NCBI GenBank assembly: GCA_002405525.1
Contig: DHLY01000157.1
Coordinates: 1-5,664, forward strand
Direction of reading: 5' to 3'
Source: Proteobacteria bacterium UBA4656
GTDB lineage: Bacteria; Pseudomonadota; Gammaproteobacteria; Xanthomonadales; Ahniellaceae
Length of the DNA: 5,664 nucleotides
Each line of letters begins with the position of its first letter. Position 1 is the stretch's first letter. The notes under the pieces are model-generated. The model saw only the letters and a program-made list of their open reading frames with translations. It was not told where the DNA came from and did no database searches. This document shows positions 1 through 5,664 of the stretch, piece by piece. A program made the position numbers and the translations under genes.

Positions 1-81
1 AGGAGCGCACGCTGTGCGCGACCGCCGCATCCGGACCTCGCTGGGCGGAGGCTGTGCCGGTCTCGCACAGGGCGCGCTCCT
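1..81. repeat. 81-bp imperfect palindrome (long stem-loop)
   Basis: The segment folds back on itself about position 41 (base i pairs with base 82-i). Counting all 40 possible pairs by hand gives 28 Watson-Crick pairs, 3 G-T wobbles and 9 mismatches. The outer 24 positions pair 21 of 24, with mismatches only at 9/73, 11/71 and 19/63. Outer arms are AGGAGCGC (1-8) and GCGCTCCT (74-81); a second block is CTGTGCG (12-18) with CGCACAG (64-70). An alternative short hairpin pairs CTGTGC (52-57) with GCACAG (65-70) and competes with the long stem. The palindrome begins at the first base of the window, so it may extend further left. There is no T-run after either arm, so a classical intrinsic terminator is not supported. 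It could be a dispersed palindromic repeat, a mini-inverted-repeat element, or the end of an upstream transcript. Confidence 0.7.
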
Positions 82-141
82 GCGGACGGCACGGGGGCGC
101 GTGCACGGCTTGCGCGCGACCGCGGGTTAGGATCGTCCGCA
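82..141 (+). repeat. Second inverted repeat abutting the HIT gene start
   Basis: TGCGGACG (81-88) is an exact inverted match to CGTCCGCA (134-141), enclosing 45 bases. Inside it GCGCG (97-101) can pair with CGCGC (113-117). The right arm runs into the A of the HIT start codon, so a transcript starting upstream could hide the start in a hairpin. An 8-bp match in such GC-rich DNA can arise by chance, so functional confidence is low. Confidence 0.3.
128..133 (+). promoter_or_regulatory. TAGGAT element before the HIT gene: Shine-Dalgarno or -10 box
   Basis: The sequence TTAGGATCGTCCGC precedes ATG 141. AGGA (129-132) lies 8 bases before the ATG, which is good Shine-Dalgarno spacing. TAGGAT (128-133) also matches four of six bases of a sigma-70 -10 box and would place the transcription start at or next to the A of the ATG, giving a leaderless message. 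No good -35 is seen 16-18 bp upstream. Both readings support the start at 141, and they cannot be separated from sequence alone. Confidence 0.4.
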
Positions 142-554
142 TGGCCGACTTCGAACTCCATCCCCGCCTCGCCGCCGACACCCGCTTGATCGGCGATCTT
201 GCGCTGTGCCGCGTGCTGCTGATGGACGACGCCCGCTTTCCCTGGCTGATCCTCGTGCCGCGGAGGCCGGGTCTGGTCGAACTGACCGACCTCGCCGACG
301 CGGACGCCACGCAGTTGATGGACGAAACACGGCGCGCAGCGCGCGCCCTGGGCGCGCACTGCACGCCGCACAAGCTGAACCTCGGTGCGCTCGGCAACCA
401 GGTGCCGCAATTCCACCTGCACGCGGTGGCGCGCTTCCGTGACGACGCCCGCTGGCCGCAGCCGGTGTGGGGCGCGGGACCCGCCGAACGCTATGGGAAC
501 GAGGCAGCGGCACGGCGGATCCGCGCGATGCGAGACCTGCTCGGCATCGGATGA
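141..554 (+). CDS. HIT-family protein (histidine-triad nucleotide hydrolase-like)
   Basis: A 137-residue protein of the HIT superfamily, whose members hydrolyse or transfer nucleotides from substrates such as dinucleoside polyphosphates or AMP conjugates; it is predicted to be cytosolic. The N-terminal part (about residues 4-42) is a compact beta-rich segment ending in PWLILVPRR. The core is KLNLGALGN (78-86) followed by the triad region QFHLHAVAR (90-98). The family motif is H-x-H-x-H; here the first His is replaced by Gln90, while the middle His92 (the nucleophile in characterised members) and His94 are kept. A C-terminal WPQPVWG (105-111) follows. I chose ATG 141 because family similarity begins at FELHPRLAADT and AGGA lies upstream. 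The frame stays open back to an ATG at 54, but that stretch is Arg/Cys-rich, unlike the family, and overlaps the palindrome. The exact substrate cannot be told. The gene converges on the minus-strand block. Confidence 0.88.
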   Translation: MADFELHPRLAADTRLIGDLALCRVLLMDDARFPWLILVPRRPGLVELTDLADADATQLMDETRRAARALGAHCTPHKLNLGALGNQVPQFHLHAVARFRDDARWPQPVWGAGPAERYGNEAAARRIRAMRDLLGIG

Positions 555-558
555 GCCT

Positions 559-573
559 GGCCCCCGCGGGGCC
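559..573. terminator. Candidate bidirectional terminator hairpin between convergent genes
   Basis: GGCCCC (559-564) and GGGGCC (568-573) form a perfect 6-bp stem with a 3-base loop (CGC). It lies exactly between the HIT stop codon (552-554) and the stop of the minus-strand gene (574-576). Position and symmetry suit a shared transcription end for two convergent genes. Neither side has a T-run, so it is not a textbook intrinsic terminator; it may instead stabilise 3' ends or block read-through collisions. Confidence 0.45.
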
Positions 574-1215
574 TCAGTCGGACCGGTACTTCTCGCGCTG
601 GCGAGCCGCGCGACCGACTTCCTCGCGCTGTCGGAAGCCGCCGGCGACGAGCAGCTCGTCGGTCAGCCGCGCGGCGGTGCCGTTGAGGAAGCCGTCCATG
701 CTGCGGACCAGGTTGGTCCAGGAGCCGGGCCGGAGTCCGCCGCTGAAGTCGGCTTCGGCGCGCCCGAGCAGTGCGCCGGTCTCGTTGTCCACGATCTCGA
801 ACGCGATTTCCAGCCGTGCGCCCTGGAACAGGCCCACGACGCGCTGGGCGAGATTGGCGTCGCGGAAACGCAGCACGCGGCCTCGCACGACGAGCGCCCG
901 GCCGACGACCGACCCGCGGCCGACCTCGGCATAGGCGCCGCTGGCGCGCAGGCGCGCGGCCAGTCCATCGGCGAACTCCGCACCACGTTCGGCAATCTGC
1001 GCCTCGACGGCTTTCGCGCCCTCCGGATCCGTCGACGGCTTCTCGAGCGCCGCCTCGGGGGCCAGCACCACGATGCGGTCGTAGCCGCTCAGGTCGGCGG
1101 TGACGCGCGAGTCCGGCGCCATCAGCCGAGTCACGTTGGCCAGCGCGCCACCGGGCGCGACGAGCCACAAGGCGCCCAGGAGGACGAACGGGGCAGCAGC
1201 GGTCGAGAACTTCAT
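574..1215 (-). CDS. Exported protein of unknown function, paralogue of the neighbouring gene (DUF4410-like)
   Basis: A 213-residue protein I cannot assign to a known function. Residues 1-26 look like a Sec signal peptide (MKF, hydrophobic VLLGALWLV, then GGALA before N27). No lipobox cysteine is present, and the protein has no cysteine at all, so a soluble periplasmic product is likelier than a lipoprotein. After a beta-strand-like YDRIVVLAP (45-53) there is a helical stretch AERGAEFADGLAARL (75-89). The core is GRVLRFRDANLAQRVVGL (112-129), then VDNETGALLG (142-151) and DELL (186-189), with a charged tail ending REKY. From residue 109 on it is about half identical to the product of 1344-1958, aligned by eye. 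The layout recalls DUF4410 proteins, which is inference. I chose the ATG at 1215 because the signal peptide begins there; the longer open frame to 1335 adds 40 Arg-rich residues. It has no strong Shine-Dalgarno and lies 128 bp downstream of its paralogue. Confidence 0.8.
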   Translation of the reverse strand: MKFSTAAAPFVLLGALWLVAPGGALANVTRLMAPDSRVTADLSGYDRIVVLAPEAALEKPSTDPEGAKAVEAQIAERGAEFADGLAARLRASGAYAEVGRGSVVGRALVVRGRVLRFRDANLAQRVVGLFQGARLEIAFEIVDNETGALLGRAEADFSGGLRPGSWTNLVRSMDGFLNGTAARLTDELLVAGGFRQREEVGRAARQREKYRSD

Positions 1216-1343
1216 CGGCACATCATGCCCCACGCGCCATGCACGCCGCGTCTGCGCTCGGTCCGCGACGCGTGGAGCCGGTCGATCGGACCCTTTCGGG
1301 CTTCGCCCCCGTTGCCCCGGGCTGGCGGGCCGCACGTCGGACT
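1216..1343. other. Intergenic region between the paralogues with a stem-loop
   Basis: CCACGCG (1230-1236) pairs exactly with CGCGTGG (1269-1275). On the same axis the apical GCG (1248-1250) pairs with CGC (1255-1257), and two more outer pairs form at 1227-1228 with 1277-1278. Smaller symmetric pieces are GGTC/GACC (1280-1283 with 1289-1292) and GGGC-TTC-GCCC (1298-1308). The main stem-loop would sit just before the start codon at 1215 in a minus-strand transcript. No convincing promoter or T-tailed terminator is seen. The remaining bases show no coding signal. Confidence 0.35.
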
Positions 1344-1958
1344 TCAGTTGCCGGCGGCGTACTTCTCGCGCAGCCGGCCCTGGCGCCCGGTGTTCTCGCG
1401 GCGCTTGTCGCCAGCGGCGATCAGCAACTCGTCGCGCACGCGAGCGGCCGCGCCTTCGATGAAGTTGCCGGTGGACTGGATCAGGTTGCCGGCTCCCGGA
1501 ATCAGACTGCCCTTGAGGTCGATCTCGATCGTTCCCAGCAGCTCGCCGGTGGCCCCGTCCTTGACTTCCACCACCGCGCCGAAGCGGTCGCGGCCACCGA
1601 GCCCGATGTATCGTTGGGCCAGGTTGCCGTCGTGGAAATCCACGATGCGGCCCTCGACCACGGCATGCGCTCCCGCGGGTGCGTCGCGCACCACCTGCCG
1701 CTGCAGCGCCGGGTCGGCCGTCAGTTTCTCGGCCAGCTTTGCGGCGAATCGGGCGCCGCCGGCCTTCACGTCGTCGGCGAAGGCGGCCGCCCTGTCGCCC
1801 TCGGCCCGCTTTTCCACCGCATCGGCGAGGTCCCGTACCACCAGCACCGGATAAGCATCCAGCGGGGTGCGGTCGCGCCCGGCGGGATCGAACTTGCCGA
1901 CCGCGGCGGCAGCGGCATCGGCGACGGCCAGGACCACGAAGAAGGTGACGATGCGCAT
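1344..1958 (-). CDS. Exported protein of unknown function, first of a tandem paralogous pair (DUF4410-like)
   Basis: A 204-residue protein of unknown function. Residues 1-18 or so form a short hydrophobic, Ala-rich export signal (MRIVTFFVVLAVADAAAAA) with no lipobox; the protein contains no cysteine. A helical segment FADDVKAGGARFAAKLAEKL (60-79) precedes the core GRIVDFHDGNLAQRYIGLGG (103-122). Then come VKDGATGELLG (132-142), PGAGNLIQSTGNFIEG (154-169), RDELL (175-179), and a basic tail ending REKY. The GNLAQR...GL and TGxLLG blocks and the REKY tail are shared with the downstream gene, indicating a tandem duplication followed by strong divergence of the N-terminal third. The start at 1958 has GGAG (1966-1969) seven bases upstream, a good Shine-Dalgarno. 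It lies 79 bp downstream of dcd on the same strand and may be co-transcribed with it. DUF4410 membership is inferred from motif layout only. Confidence 0.82.
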   Translation of the reverse strand: MRIVTFFVVLAVADAAAAAVGKFDPAGRDRTPLDAYPVLVVRDLADAVEKRAEGDRAAAFADDVKAGGARFAAKLAEKLTADPALQRQVVRDAPAGAHAVVEGRIVDFHDGNLAQRYIGLGGRDRFGAVVEVKDGATGELLGTIEIDLKGSLIPGAGNLIQSTGNFIEGAAARVRDELLIAAGDKRRENTGRQGRLREKYAAGN

Positions 1959-1965
1959 GGCGGGG

Positions 1966-1969
1966 CTCC
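1966..1969 (-). promoter_or_regulatory. Ribosome binding site GGAG fixing the start at 1958
   Basis: On the minus strand GGAG is followed by seven bases and then the ATG whose first base is 1958. This is the clearest Shine-Dalgarno in the window and it places the start directly before the predicted signal peptide. Confidence 0.6.
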
Positions 1970-2002
1970 GGTCCGTGCAGTCGCGTCAGACTACGCCCAC
2001 GC

Positions 2003-2023
2003 CGCCCGCCGGCACAACGGGCG
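2003..2023 (-). terminator. GC-rich hairpin downstream of dcd
   Basis: CGCCCG (2003-2008) and CGGGCG (2018-2023) form a perfect 6-bp stem around a 9-base loop, starting 15 bases past the dcd stop codon. It is placed as a terminator for dcd would be, but no T-run follows in the minus-strand direction. It may attenuate rather than stop transcription into the two exported-protein genes. Confidence 0.3.
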
Positions 2024-2037
2024 CCCGCGGCCAGCGC

Positions 2038-2607
2038 TCAGGTGCGCGGCAGGGTGACCCCGCGCTGGCCCTGGTACTTGCCGCCGCGGTCCTTGTACGA
2101 GGTCGCGCAGACCTCGTCGGACTCGAAGAACAGCATCTGCGCCACACCCTCGTTGGCGTAGATCTTGGCCGGCAGAGGGGTGGTGTTGGAGAATTCCAGC
2201 GTGACGTGTCCTTCCCACTCGGGCTCGAGCGGGGTGACGTTGACGATGATCCCGCAGCGCGCGTAGGTGCTCTTGCCGAGGCACACCACCAGCGTGCTGC
2301 GCGGCACGCGGAAGTACTCCACGGTGCGCGCCAGCGCGAAGGAATTCGGCGGGATGATGCACACGTCGGCCGTGATGTCGACGAAGGAACCCGCGTCGAA
2401 GTTCTTCGGGTCGACGATGGTGGAGTTGATGTTGGTGAAGATCTTGAACTCGTTGGCGCAGCGCACGTCGTAGCCATAGGACGAGGTGCCATAGCTGACC
2501 AGCCGGTGCCCGTCGGCGCCGTGGCGCACCTGGCCCGGCTCGAAGGGTTCGATCATCCGCTGCTGCTCCGCCATGCGGCGGATCCACTGGTCTGCTTTGA
2601 TGGACAT
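2038..2607 (-). CDS. dcd: dCTP deaminase
   Basis: A 189-residue cytosolic enzyme that deaminates dCTP to dUTP plus ammonia, feeding dUTPase and thymidylate synthase for dTTP; characterised relatives are homotrimers. The start [15 protein letters not shown] and the block [12 protein letters not shown] (38-49) are typical of the family. The active-site block GKSTYAR (111-117) supplies the Ser and Arg that match Ser111/Arg115 of the E. coli enzyme, and VTLEFSN (135-141) carries the catalytic glutamate at 138. The C-terminal [17 protein letters not shown] (171-187) is the lid segment that closes over the nucleotide. Length matches the family (about 190), so it is complete. The start has GGGAG (2614-2618) seven bases before the ATG. 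The gene lies 146 bp downstream of mrp on the same strand and probably has its own promoter. The sequence closely resembles what I recall of Xanthomonadales Dcd proteins. Confidence 0.97.
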   Translation of the reverse strand: MSIKADQWIRRMAEQQRMIEPFEPGQVRHGADGHRLVSYGTSSYGYDVRCANEFKIFTNINSTIVDPKNFDAGSFVDITADVCIIPPNSFALARTVEYFRVPRSTLVVCLGKSTYARCGIIVNVTPLEPEWEGHVTLEFSNTTPLPAKIYANEGVAQMLFFESDEVCATSYKDRGGKYQGQRGVTLPRT

Positions 2608-2631
2608 GCGGGACTCCCGGCCGAAACCGCC

Positions 2632-2660
2632 ATTCTATGCGGGCTGCGGAGGGAAGTTGA
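2632..2660 (-). promoter_or_regulatory. Probable dcd promoter
   Basis: On the minus strand TAGAAT (2637-2632) is a five-of-six match to the -10 consensus. TCAACT (2660-2655), 17 bp upstream, is a weak three-of-six -35. Transcription would start near 2625, leaving a leader of about 18 bases that holds the GGGAG ribosome site. This suggests dcd can be expressed independently of mrp. Confidence 0.5.
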
Positions 2661-2661
2661 G

Positions 2662-2749
2662 CCGGATCGCCGCGCCCCTGCGAGGGCGAGGGCGAGGGCA
2701 AGCGCAGACCGCAGTCGCAGCCTCCATGCCGGCGGCAGGCTCGATCCGG
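2662..2749. repeat. Inverted repeat in the mrp-dcd gap
   Basis: CCGGATCG (2662-2669) is an exact inverted match to CGATCCGG (2742-2749). Nested inside, CTGCGA (2678-2683) matches TCGCAG (2715-2720) in inverted order. The region lies downstream of the mrp stop codon and upstream of the dcd promoter, so the fold could mark the 3' end of the mrp message. No T-run is present. An 8-bp match at this distance could be chance in GC-rich DNA. Confidence 0.3.
2681..2699. repeat. Hexanucleotide tandem repeat, three copies of CGAGGG
   Basis: Three exact head-to-tail copies of CGAGGG run from 2681 to 2698, followed by a further C. The repeat is non-coding, lying about 45 bp upstream of the dcd -10 box. 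The GGG runs recur every six bases on the + strand. Three copies are few, but perfect repeats of this kind can change length by slippage. Confidence 0.6.
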
Positions 2750-2753
2750 ACGG

Positions 2754-3845
<1,092 letters not shown>

Positions 3846-3873
3846 GGAATCTCGCGCCGTGGGGTGGACCCCG

Positions 3874-3879
3874 ATTGTA
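3874..3879 (-). promoter_or_regulatory. -10 box of the mrp promoter
   Basis: On the minus strand the hexamer is TACAAT, a five-of-six match to TATAAT, centred about 31 bp upstream of the mrp ATG. Transcription would start near 3867 and give a leader of about 20 bases. No good -35 exists at 16-18 bp spacing; the expected place is occupied by part of the CGACCGGTCG palindrome. GGGG-TGGA-CCCC (3861-3872) could form a small hairpin at the very 5' end of the message. Confidence 0.5.
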
Positions 3880-3898
3880 GCCACACCCGCGCCGTGGC

Positions 3899-3908
3899 CG
3901 ACCGGTCG
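3899..3908. promoter_or_regulatory. Palindrome between the divergent mrp and metG promoters
   Basis: CGACCGGTCG is a perfect 10-bp palindrome. It lies 19 bp from the mrp -10 box and 15 bp from the metG -10 box, so it covers the expected -35 position of both. Geometrically this suits an operator for a dimeric regulator acting on both genes. No named regulator motif is recognised, and a 10-bp palindrome in 112 bp of GC-rich DNA is not rare. Confidence 0.25.
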
Positions 3909-3920
3909 CCGGCGGGCGCA

Positions 3921-3929
3921 TGCGATAAT
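3921..3929 (+). promoter_or_regulatory. Extended -10 box of the metG promoter
   Basis: TGCGATAAT combines the TGn extension (3921-3923) with GATAAT (3924-3929), a five-of-six -10 match. An extended -10 can compensate for the missing -35, and none is seen at the right spacing. Transcription would begin near 3936, giving a leader of about 20 bases. GCGAT-A-ATCGC (3922-3932) is also an exact 11-base palindrome overlapping the box. Confidence 0.55.
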
Positions 3930-3957
3930 CGCGCGCCAACCGAGCCCTGCGCCCCGA

Positions 3958-5664
3958 ATGACCGCGTCCCGCCACCTGCTGGTGTCCTGCGCCCTGCCCT
4001 ACGCCAACGGGCATCTGCACATCGGGCACCTGCTGGGTTACGTCCAGGGCGACATCTTCACCCGCGCCCTGCGCATGGCGGGCCACGCAGTCCACTTTGT
4101 CTGCGCCGACGACACCCACGGCACGCCGATCATGCTCGCGGCCGAGAAGGCAGGCGTCACACCGGAGGCCTTCATCGCCGGCATCCAGGCCTCGCATGAG
4201 CGCGACTTCCGCGAGTTCCACGTGGCCTTCGACCATTACGGCTCGACGAACTCCGCGACCAATCGCGAACTGACCTGGAAGATCTACCGCGCGCTCGATG
4301 TCGGCGGCCACGTCGCGCGCCGCTCGATCAGCCAGCTGTTCGACCCCGTCAAGTCGATGTTCCTGCCCGACCGCTACGTCAAGGGCGACTGTCCGAACTG
4401 CGGCGCGGCCGACCAGTACGGCGACAACTGTGAAGCCTGCGGGGCCACCTATGCCCCCACCGACCTCAGGAACCCGCGCTCGGTGGTCTCCGGCGCCGCG
4501 CCCGAACTGCGCGAATCCGAGCACTACTTCTTTCGTCTCGGCGACTTCCGCGATCTGCTGGACACGCTGCTCGCCGACCCCGGCTTCGCGACACCGGGTG
4601 TGCGCGCCAAGCTCGGCGAATGGATGGCCGGCGAGCTGCGGGACTGGGACATCTCGCGCGACGCGCCCTACTTCGGGTTCGAGATCCCCGGTGCGCCGGG
4701 GAAGTACCTGTACGTCTGGCTGGACGCCCCGATCGGTTATCTCTCCGCGTTCAAGGACTATGCGGCGGCCCACCCCGGCGCGCTCGAGGGACTGGCGTTC
4801 GAGGACTTCGCGGACGCCGCGCGATCGCGCGCCGCCGGCACCGAGATGCACCACTTCATCGGCAAGGACATCGTCAACTTCCACGGCCTGTTCTGGCCGG
4901 CCGTGCTGGCCGGCTCCGGCCACCGGGTGCCGACCGCGCTGCACGTCAACGGTTACCTGACCGTGGACGGGGCCAAGATGTCGAAGTCGCGCGGCACCTT
5001 CATCAGCGCACGCTCGGTGCTCGACGCCGGCATCCCGGCCGACTACCTGCGCTACTACTTCGCGGTGAAGTCCTCCGGCGGGGTGGAGGACGTGGACCTC
5101 AACCTCACCGACTTCGTGGCGCGGGTGAACAGCGACATCGTCGGCAAGTTCGTCAACATCGCCAGCCGCTGCGCCGGCTTCGTCCACTCGCATTTCGACG
5201 GACGCCTGGCCGACGCTCTGCCCGCGCAGGCCGATTACGCGCGCATCGCGCGAGCGCGGGGGCAGATCGTCGGCCACTACGGGGCGCGCCGGCTTGGTCA
5301 GGTGCTGTCGACCGTGATGGCGCTGGCCGACCAGACCAACGAATACATCGCCCGGCAGGCGCCGTGGGTGATGGCGAAGGACCCTGCGCGGCGCGACGAA
5401 CTGCATGCGGTGTGCACCCAGGCGCTGAACGCATTCCGCGCTCTGGCGATCTACCTTTCGCCGATCGTGCCGCGGCTGGCCGGCGAGGCGCTCGCCCTGC
5501 TGCGCGACGCGCCCGCAGGCTTCGGCGCCGTCGAACGCCCGCTGCTCGGCACCGCGATCGAACCGTTCCAGCACCTCGCAAAGCGCATCGACCCCAAACA
5601 GATCGAGGCCCTCGTGGAAGCCAACAAGGAAACCCTGCAGCCCGCCGCCCCCGCGCCCGCCGCC
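3958..5664 (+). CDS. metG: Methionyl-tRNA synthetase (5' portion, runs off the right edge)
   Basis: A class I aminoacyl-tRNA synthetase that charges tRNA-Met with methionine in the cytosol; it is essential. The window holds 569 codons with no stop. The Rossmann domain begins ALPYANGHLHIGH, with the HIGH motif at 21-24. The zinc knuckle in the CP insertion has C145, C148, C158 and C161, the spacing of the E. coli enzyme. YVWLDAPIGY, HFIGKDIVNFHG and the KMSKS loop (340-344) complete the catalytic core. The anticodon-binding helical domain follows, with QAPWV at about 467-471 carrying the Trp equivalent to E. coli Trp461. The reading stops in a Pro/Ala-rich linker after IDPKQIEALVEANKE, where the long bacterial form continues into a C-terminal tRNA-binding dimerisation domain of about 110 residues. 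ATG 3958 is the family start; it lacks a clear Shine-Dalgarno (only GAG, 13 bases upstream). Confidence 0.97.
   Translation, partial: MTASRHLLVSCALPYANGHLHIGHLLGYVQGDIFTRALRMAGHAVHFVCADDTHGTPIMLAAEKAGVTPEAFIAGIQASHERDFREFHVAFDHYGSTNSATNRELTWKIYRALDVGGHVARRSISQLFDPVKSMFLPDRYVKGDCPNCGAADQYGDNCEACGATYAPTDLRNPRSVVSGAAPELRESEHYFFRLGDFRDLLDTLLADPGFATPGVRAKLGEWMAGELRDWDISRDAPYFGFEIPGAPGKYLYVWLDAPIGYLSAFKDYAAAHPGALEGLAFEDFADAARSRAAGTEMHHFIGKDIVNFHGLFWPAVLAGSGHRVPTALHVNGYLTVDGAKMSKSRGTFISARSVLDAGIPADYLRYYFAVKSSGGVEDVDLNLTDFVARVNSDIVGKFVNIASRCAGFVHSHFDGRLADALPAQADYARIARARGQIVGHYGARRLGQVLSTVMALADQTNEYIARQAPWVMAKDPARRDELHAVCTQALNAFRALAIYLSPIVPRLAGEALALLRDAPAGFGAVERPLLGTAIEPFQHLAKRIDPKQIEALVEANKETLQPAAPAPAA

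Noticed and set aside
54..140. N-terminal extension of the HIT protein from the ATG at 54
   Set aside because: The extra 29 residues are Arg/Cys-rich and unlike the family, they overlap the palindrome, and the start at 141 has AGGA at good spacing.
1216..1335. 40-residue N-terminal extension of the second exported protein
   Set aside because: It would bury the signal peptide behind an Arg/Pro-rich stretch and remove export.
385..1854. 489-codon open frame on the + strand across the two exported-protein genes
   Set aside because: It is composition-driven. The minus strand shows two paralogues in homologous register, with signal peptides and a Shine-Dalgarno, which the + frame cannot explain.
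1988..2017. TTGTGC-18 bp-TAGTCT as a promoter for the first paralogue (minus strand)
   Set aside because: Each hexamer matches the consensus at only three positions; too weak to list as a feature.
574..2607. An accessory or defence-type cassette beside dcd (dCTP deaminases can act in phage defence)
   Set aside because: This Dcd is the normal-length housekeeping form next to mrp and metG, and its downstream neighbours are exported proteins without nuclease, protease or effector motifs.

Overview
This is a GC-rich (roughly 70% by impression) bacterial chromosomal window. It is densely coded, with no tRNA, rRNA, CRISPR array, transposase or phage gene. The dcd protein sequence and the gene order metG / mrp (apbC) / dcd fit a gammaproteobacterium of the Xanthomonadales (Lysobacterales) type. 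That placement rests on remembered family sequences and was not computed.

Layout, left to right. Positions 1-81 form a striking imperfect palindrome touching the window edge. Next, on the + strand, comes a small HIT-family hydrolase (141-554). It converges on a block of four minus-strand genes, and a compact GC hairpin fills the 19-bp gap between them. Read in their own direction (right to left), the four genes are mrp/apbC (Fe-S cluster carrier ATPase, 3845-2754), dcd (dCTP deaminase, 2607-2038), and two tandem, clearly paralogous small exported proteins of unknown function (1958-1344 and 1215-574). On the + strand, divergent from mrp across a 112-bp intergenic region, metG (methionyl-tRNA synthetase) starts at 3958. 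It runs off the right edge just before its usual C-terminal tRNA-binding domain.

The well-recognised genes are housekeeping: translation (MetG), Fe-S cluster delivery (Mrp), dUTP/dTTP supply (Dcd) and probably nucleotide-conjugate hydrolysis (HIT). Nothing suggests that they act as one pathway; the order looks like conserved ancestral synteny. The mrp-metG gap carries a TACAAT-like -10 for mrp, an extended GATAAT -10 for metG, and a 10-bp palindrome between them. dcd appears to have its own promoter.

I see no convincing undescribed multi-gene system. The parts that are not routine are the 81-bp palindrome at the left edge, the duplicated exported-protein pair, and the symmetric elements in the intergenic regions.
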